From the NCBI GenBank assembly GCA_004123355.1, contig SCHM01000003.1:682001-746000 (forward strand): a stretch of 64,000 nt of DNA, given 5' to 3'. This stretch comes from Amphirosellinia nigrospora (Eukaryota > Ascomycota > Sordariomycetes > Xylariales > Xylariaceae). Positions 60,101 through 64,000 of this stretch are shown in pieces. The position numbers were made by a program, and so were the translations under genes. Below the pieces are notes generated by a model. The model was not told the DNA's origin and made no database searches. It worked only from the letters and a program-made list of their open reading frames with translations. Position 1 is the first letter of the stretch. The number at the start of each line of letters is the position of its first letter.

Positions 60101-62586
60101 ATGCAACCCTACCTTAGTCATGCTGGAACAGCCCAGATACTTATGTCCTGCCTCACGAATTTCGAATCAAACTCGAGCTCGTGGTGGGGTCTATATGCTT
60201 GAGTCCCACGTGATTGGCACCGACGTGTGCCTCGATTGACCGTGATGCATATTGCAGTTATCGGATAGTCACACACGTGGTGACAAAATATCTAGGGTAT
60301 TCCTCGATAATGCGGCAATGCAGGTGAAGAAAAGCCAGCCAACCAACGCTGTTTACACCCAGTATGCTTCAACTACCGAGACAACTATTCAACAATATCT
60401 TATGCATGCATTTGGCGTATAATCGCCAAAATCCTCATGAATCAGCTTACCATCTACTCATATAGATGCCGTAAGCATGTGTGCATTGATATTTCTCAGC
60501 AACAGAGTGCCGAAAAAAATAATCTCAATGTGAGCTTCGGAGGACAATCTCCCGGCGCCATCGTGATACCGTACCGTCTTGCCGCAACCGCCTGCACTAG
60601 TTGTCGGCCGATGATTTGTGCAAATCGATCGATTATCTCCTTGAGAGGTCATGCCTACGCTGAGAGTGGATTATCGCATCATTTCTTATCAACACCCCAG
60701 ACCCCAATTGTTTGGTAGTTACAGCGCTTCATTTTGGCATATAGAATTATGGGGCAGCATGAGAAAATCCTCACGACGGGTGACTATGGTAGGTCTCTTG
60801 AAAAATGTGCTGGCGGTGAAGAGGCCGGATCCCATGACCTCCATCATATCATCAAATATACGCAGAGCTTAGACTAGATAATCTTACCTGTCTACTAAAA
60901 GTTCTACTAATAGACAGCTTTATATCCTGCTGACATTTGATTTGGAACATCCTCCATGTCTTTGTCCACCAAAACGTCCTTTTGAGTCGATTAAGAGATG
61001 TCAAAGCACGTAATAGGTGTTAGACGATAGTAACCCTTACCCAGCACATGAATATACCCTACTAGCCTTAGCCGTCAACATTAAAATAGAGAGTTATCTA
61101 TAACCTTTAGATTAGTCGACTAAATAACGAGCTATACATACTCTATACACAGAGTCTCTCATCAACGGCTCAGCTTAGCCTTTTATGATAACGTGAACCC
61201 TCGCACGTGATGAATATGTTAGCATAGGTTAAGATAAACGAACACAAATGAACCCTTGCAAAGAGTAGTAGTCGTGAGAGGGATACCAACTGGTCCATCC
61301 ATATTACCCCGTAGCTCGATTAGCTCGCGTGCTAGTGCAGCCCAGTTCCGGATATTTTGTAAGGAGAAATGGTTGCAGAAATAGCCATAAAATTTCCTGC
61401 TCGCGAGATCCCTCTGCAGGCGAGTGATGTCACTTATGGCTGACTCTATCAACTAAGTCCGTTGCCCCGGCATATCCGGTACGCGTCCCGTGCGCGGCAA
61501 GACGCATAGGCGAGTTTATGCCTCTTAGCGAGAGCGAGTCATGCGAAGATTATATAAGTCAAGGACGACGAGAAAGTATGAGTCCCGAGAACTTTTGTTT
61601 CATACCTGGACACGCACGACATCCTGACATTTACGCCGCAGGTACCGGCGGACCCAGTGATTGAACAAAGTTGGAATTCCCCTTCACATCTGACTCGTTC
61701 CTGCATTGCCAACCCAATTTGTCACAAGGCACACCTGAAACTACACAACAAAGAGCGTTCTGGATAGAGCTAGACTAGCCCAAGGCGGGTGGTTTGAGGA
61801 CCTTTGCGGAACGTCGAGGGTCTATATCTATAACCTGGGCAAATAAAATTCCCGTCGCTCACTCACACAACGTTTGTTGATCAAGACTCATTAACTCATC
61901 CATGATATATAACACGAATTGTTATCTTATTTTAGTCGCTTGAGGATGGCGTACCAACGGTTAGGGATATAAGATGAATACACGTCGAATTTTCTGTGGT
62001 TTCTAGATGATGAACACTATATTCAAACATGACTTTTGGTTTCCATAGGAGCATAGAAGTAGCTACATTATCATTCACATGTTATAGGTCAACTTCAGAG
62101 TAGGCTCAGAGTAGGTAACTTTATCCTTGACTATATTATAGTATTCACACCCGGGGTTGTTCGCGGCCAATATAGAAACCTGCTATATGACTCTGCTGTC
62201 AGTGATACTTCACCTATGATCTCATGAATCGCCATTCTCTGGAAGCCGAGTCTACAAGCCTAGTACAGATCTCATGGGGCTAGTTGGGAACGTTCAGACG
62301 AAGGGTCAACTTCTTCATCCAATCTGAAGGCTGGCACTCAACTCGCATCATTGCAATATCGTTTCGCATCCTTTCCCCCCTACTTTTTTTAGCAGAGCCA
62401 GATATGTGCGTCTAGACTGCAGCACTTCTACATCCGAGTGTTCCAACAATGTATAGTGGCCGGCTCACTACGTGAGTTGGCATTATCAGGGTCATATGCA
62501 TGTCATGTATATTTTTCTTCATATGTTTCTTCCAATAAAATTCGTCAATAAACTAGAGATTCTTCCATGATACTACTGAGGTTCCT
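54131..62586. other. Gene desert, 8.5 kb
   Basis: No gene I can support on either strand. The longest open frames (55391–55984 minus, 57543–57995 plus) show no family motif and no credible continuation through introns or frame slips. ACCTAACCTACCTACC-type motifs occur at about 54506–54525. A CAAGA repeat lies at 58914–58931. By eye the base composition varies without an obvious repeat family; no terminal repeats of a large element were recognised. Confidence 0.4.
58914..58931. repeat. (ACAAG)n short tandem repeat
   Basis: Three to four ACAAG pentamers, read directly. Confidence 0.75.
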
Positions 62587-64000
62587 TCAGTCAGCGTCGG
62601 TTCTAAACCCCTGCTTGTAGATCGGAAGAAGGGGTTCGCCCTTCTGTCGAGCAATCTCGACAGCCCGGTAATAAGTAACTTTTAGATGTGCCTGGCTGGC
62701 AACAGATGCAACGCCACACTGAATATCGTAATCATTAGCCCCTATGACAGAGCGCAAGGCTTCACAATCCCAGCAGTTACAAACTCGATATTCGTCAGCA
62801 AACCGAATGCGATAGAGGGCTTGGGTATTGTCAACGCGGGATCGAGAGTTGCCGTCCCAAGCTTGTCGTTGTGGTCAATGAACCGACCTGCTGTCTTCGC
62901 CGTGGCCAGAACGTATTGAGAGGGCGAACATTGATGAGTGTGCCAAATCAAATCGATGTCGAGAGTTGGTACAAGCATCTTCCCGGGGTATAGCTTGAAG
63001 AGTTTGAGAAACCTCTCATAGCGGACTTGCGCTCGACCCAGAGTATCTTTGACGGCTGGGCTTCGAATCCAGAGCTGCTTGTCCATTTTATCGACAAACG
63101 CAGACTGCCTCTTCACCGCATCGACGAGTTTTTCGATTATATCATTCTTGCTAGCAGCGACGCGGCACGAATCTAAGAATCTGAGGTCGGAAGAGTCTCG
63201 AATGCTGGTGTTGCTCGATTGTTTTGGAGATTTTTCTGAATCGAGCCCCCTTTCCTCGCCATCATCATGACTTGTGCCATAGTTGGTCAAAGCATCGTTT
63301 ACAAGCAACGACTTATGCTCTTGAGTGAGGAAGCCTAATAAATCAGCGTGCATCCCGCATTTATCACGGAACCAAGCTTGGTCTCTTTCGAAGAGTTCGA
63401 ATGACCAATTCCGAGAATTGGAATCAATGGCCGCGTGCTGCCAGGACCCAGACGTTGTGTTAGCTCACTCAGGCTTCAAAGCTATGATATAGTTATGAAT
63501 TAACATACAATCTGTTCCCATGGGAACGCTACTGTAGGCAAGTGTTCCAGTTTCATGTACTCAAAGGATCGGAACCACTTTGGGTTCAGGAGCAGGGCGT
63601 GCCATACCATTAAAACATCTTTGAAATGTTAGTACAGGCAATAGTGTATTGTTTGATTGGTATTACCGATTGGTGGGAGAGGTAGCGGCTGGTCTACAGC
63701 ATTCGGCCGACTAAACTGTGCTTCTACAACAGCAATCCAAATTAAGAAGCGTGAGGCGGCAAGCCTCAAATATAGTGGCCATTTCTCCTCTCTTCTTTTC
63801 TCAAAGTATCATCTCGAAGCTTCACCGGTTCTCTCACCCAGCTGCTGCTGAATCCTTGGTACACTCTTTTTTTGCGAAACACGGTGCGGTTTTCTGGCTT
63901 GATCCCAAAGGCGTCATCCAACTTGTTTGATGACAACACCTCGACTCGAATGTACCTAAATGCTTGAAGTAATTCCAGGTGGGTGGCGCATTCTGCGATG
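62587..64000 (-). CDS. GRDP/DUF1399-like protein, 5' end outside window
   Basis: Member of the glycine-rich-domain-containing protein (GRDP, DUF1399) family; the biochemical role is unknown, and plant members act in stress and development. The gene enters from the right edge. Exon reading begins AECATHLELLQAFRYIRVEV (about 63990–63930) and LAASRFLIWIAVVEAQFSRP, and ends PLPLPPI at 63667. After an intron (63619–63666) comes DVLMVWHALLLNPKWFRSFE and FPWEQI (to 63509). After a second intron (63438–63508) comes HAAIDSNSRNWSFELFERDQ and the signature TLDIDLIWHTHQCSPSQYVL (about 62965–62905). The C-terminal part, in another frame after a CCC run near 62842, reads YRVCNCWDCEALRSVIG and ends at 62587. 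One more frame change lies near 63790. Motifs and splice sites fit well. Confidence 0.8.

Noticed and set aside
43965-62586. LTR element, endogenous virus or other capsid-bearing element in the gene-poor regions
   Set aside because: No long terminal repeats, no reverse transcriptase, integrase, protease or capsid motif, and no viral polymerase motif was recognised.

Overview
This window looks like nuclear DNA from a filamentous ascomycete (Pezizomycotina, probably a Sordariomycete). Genes are spaced out, with short GT–AG introns (about 45–160 nt) that often carry a CTAAC/CTGAC-type branch point. The gene set is typically fungal: Git3-type GPCR, FlbA-type RGS protein with DEP domains, DUF7053, 2EXR and F-box proteins, an infection-structure-type GPI protein, and an Orc4 with a PHD finger. 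No bacterial-type operon, CRISPR array, rRNA gene or confident tRNA gene was found. No virus-like or LTR element was recognised.

Layout. 1–8.4 kb: an RBM25-like splicing factor (minus, running off the left edge), a divergently placed mitoribosomal bS21m gene, and a divergent kinesin with a C-terminal motor. 9.9–17.9 kb: an HSL-type esterase, a YwbE-like protein with a zinc-finger-like tail, an FAD-dependent monooxygenase-like enzyme, a GNAT acetyltransferase and a secreted GPI-type protein. 18.5–26.6 kb: a 2EXR protein, an MFS transporter and an F-box protein. 31.4–52.1 kb: a class I glutamine-amidotransferase-like protein, a Git3-type GPCR, a DUF7053 protein, Orc4, a Ser/Thr-rich cell-wall protein and an FlbA-type RGS protein. 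52.1–62.6 kb: a 10 kb gene-poor stretch. 62.6–64 kb: a GRDP/DUF1399-like gene running off the right edge.

The genes do not form one pathway. The GPCR and the RGS protein belong to the same signalling logic (receptor and brake of a heterotrimeric G protein). RBM25, bS21m and Orc4 are housekeeping.

The most important technical observation is that nearly every recognisable gene is broken by single-base frame changes, very often at short G or C runs, while the protein sequence resumes in another frame. Essential genes (Orc4, bS21m, RBM25) are affected just like accessory ones. This points to indel errors in an unpolished assembly rather than mass pseudogenisation. Gene spans below were therefore reconstructed across frames and introns; they are reliable as loci but not as exact coding sequences.
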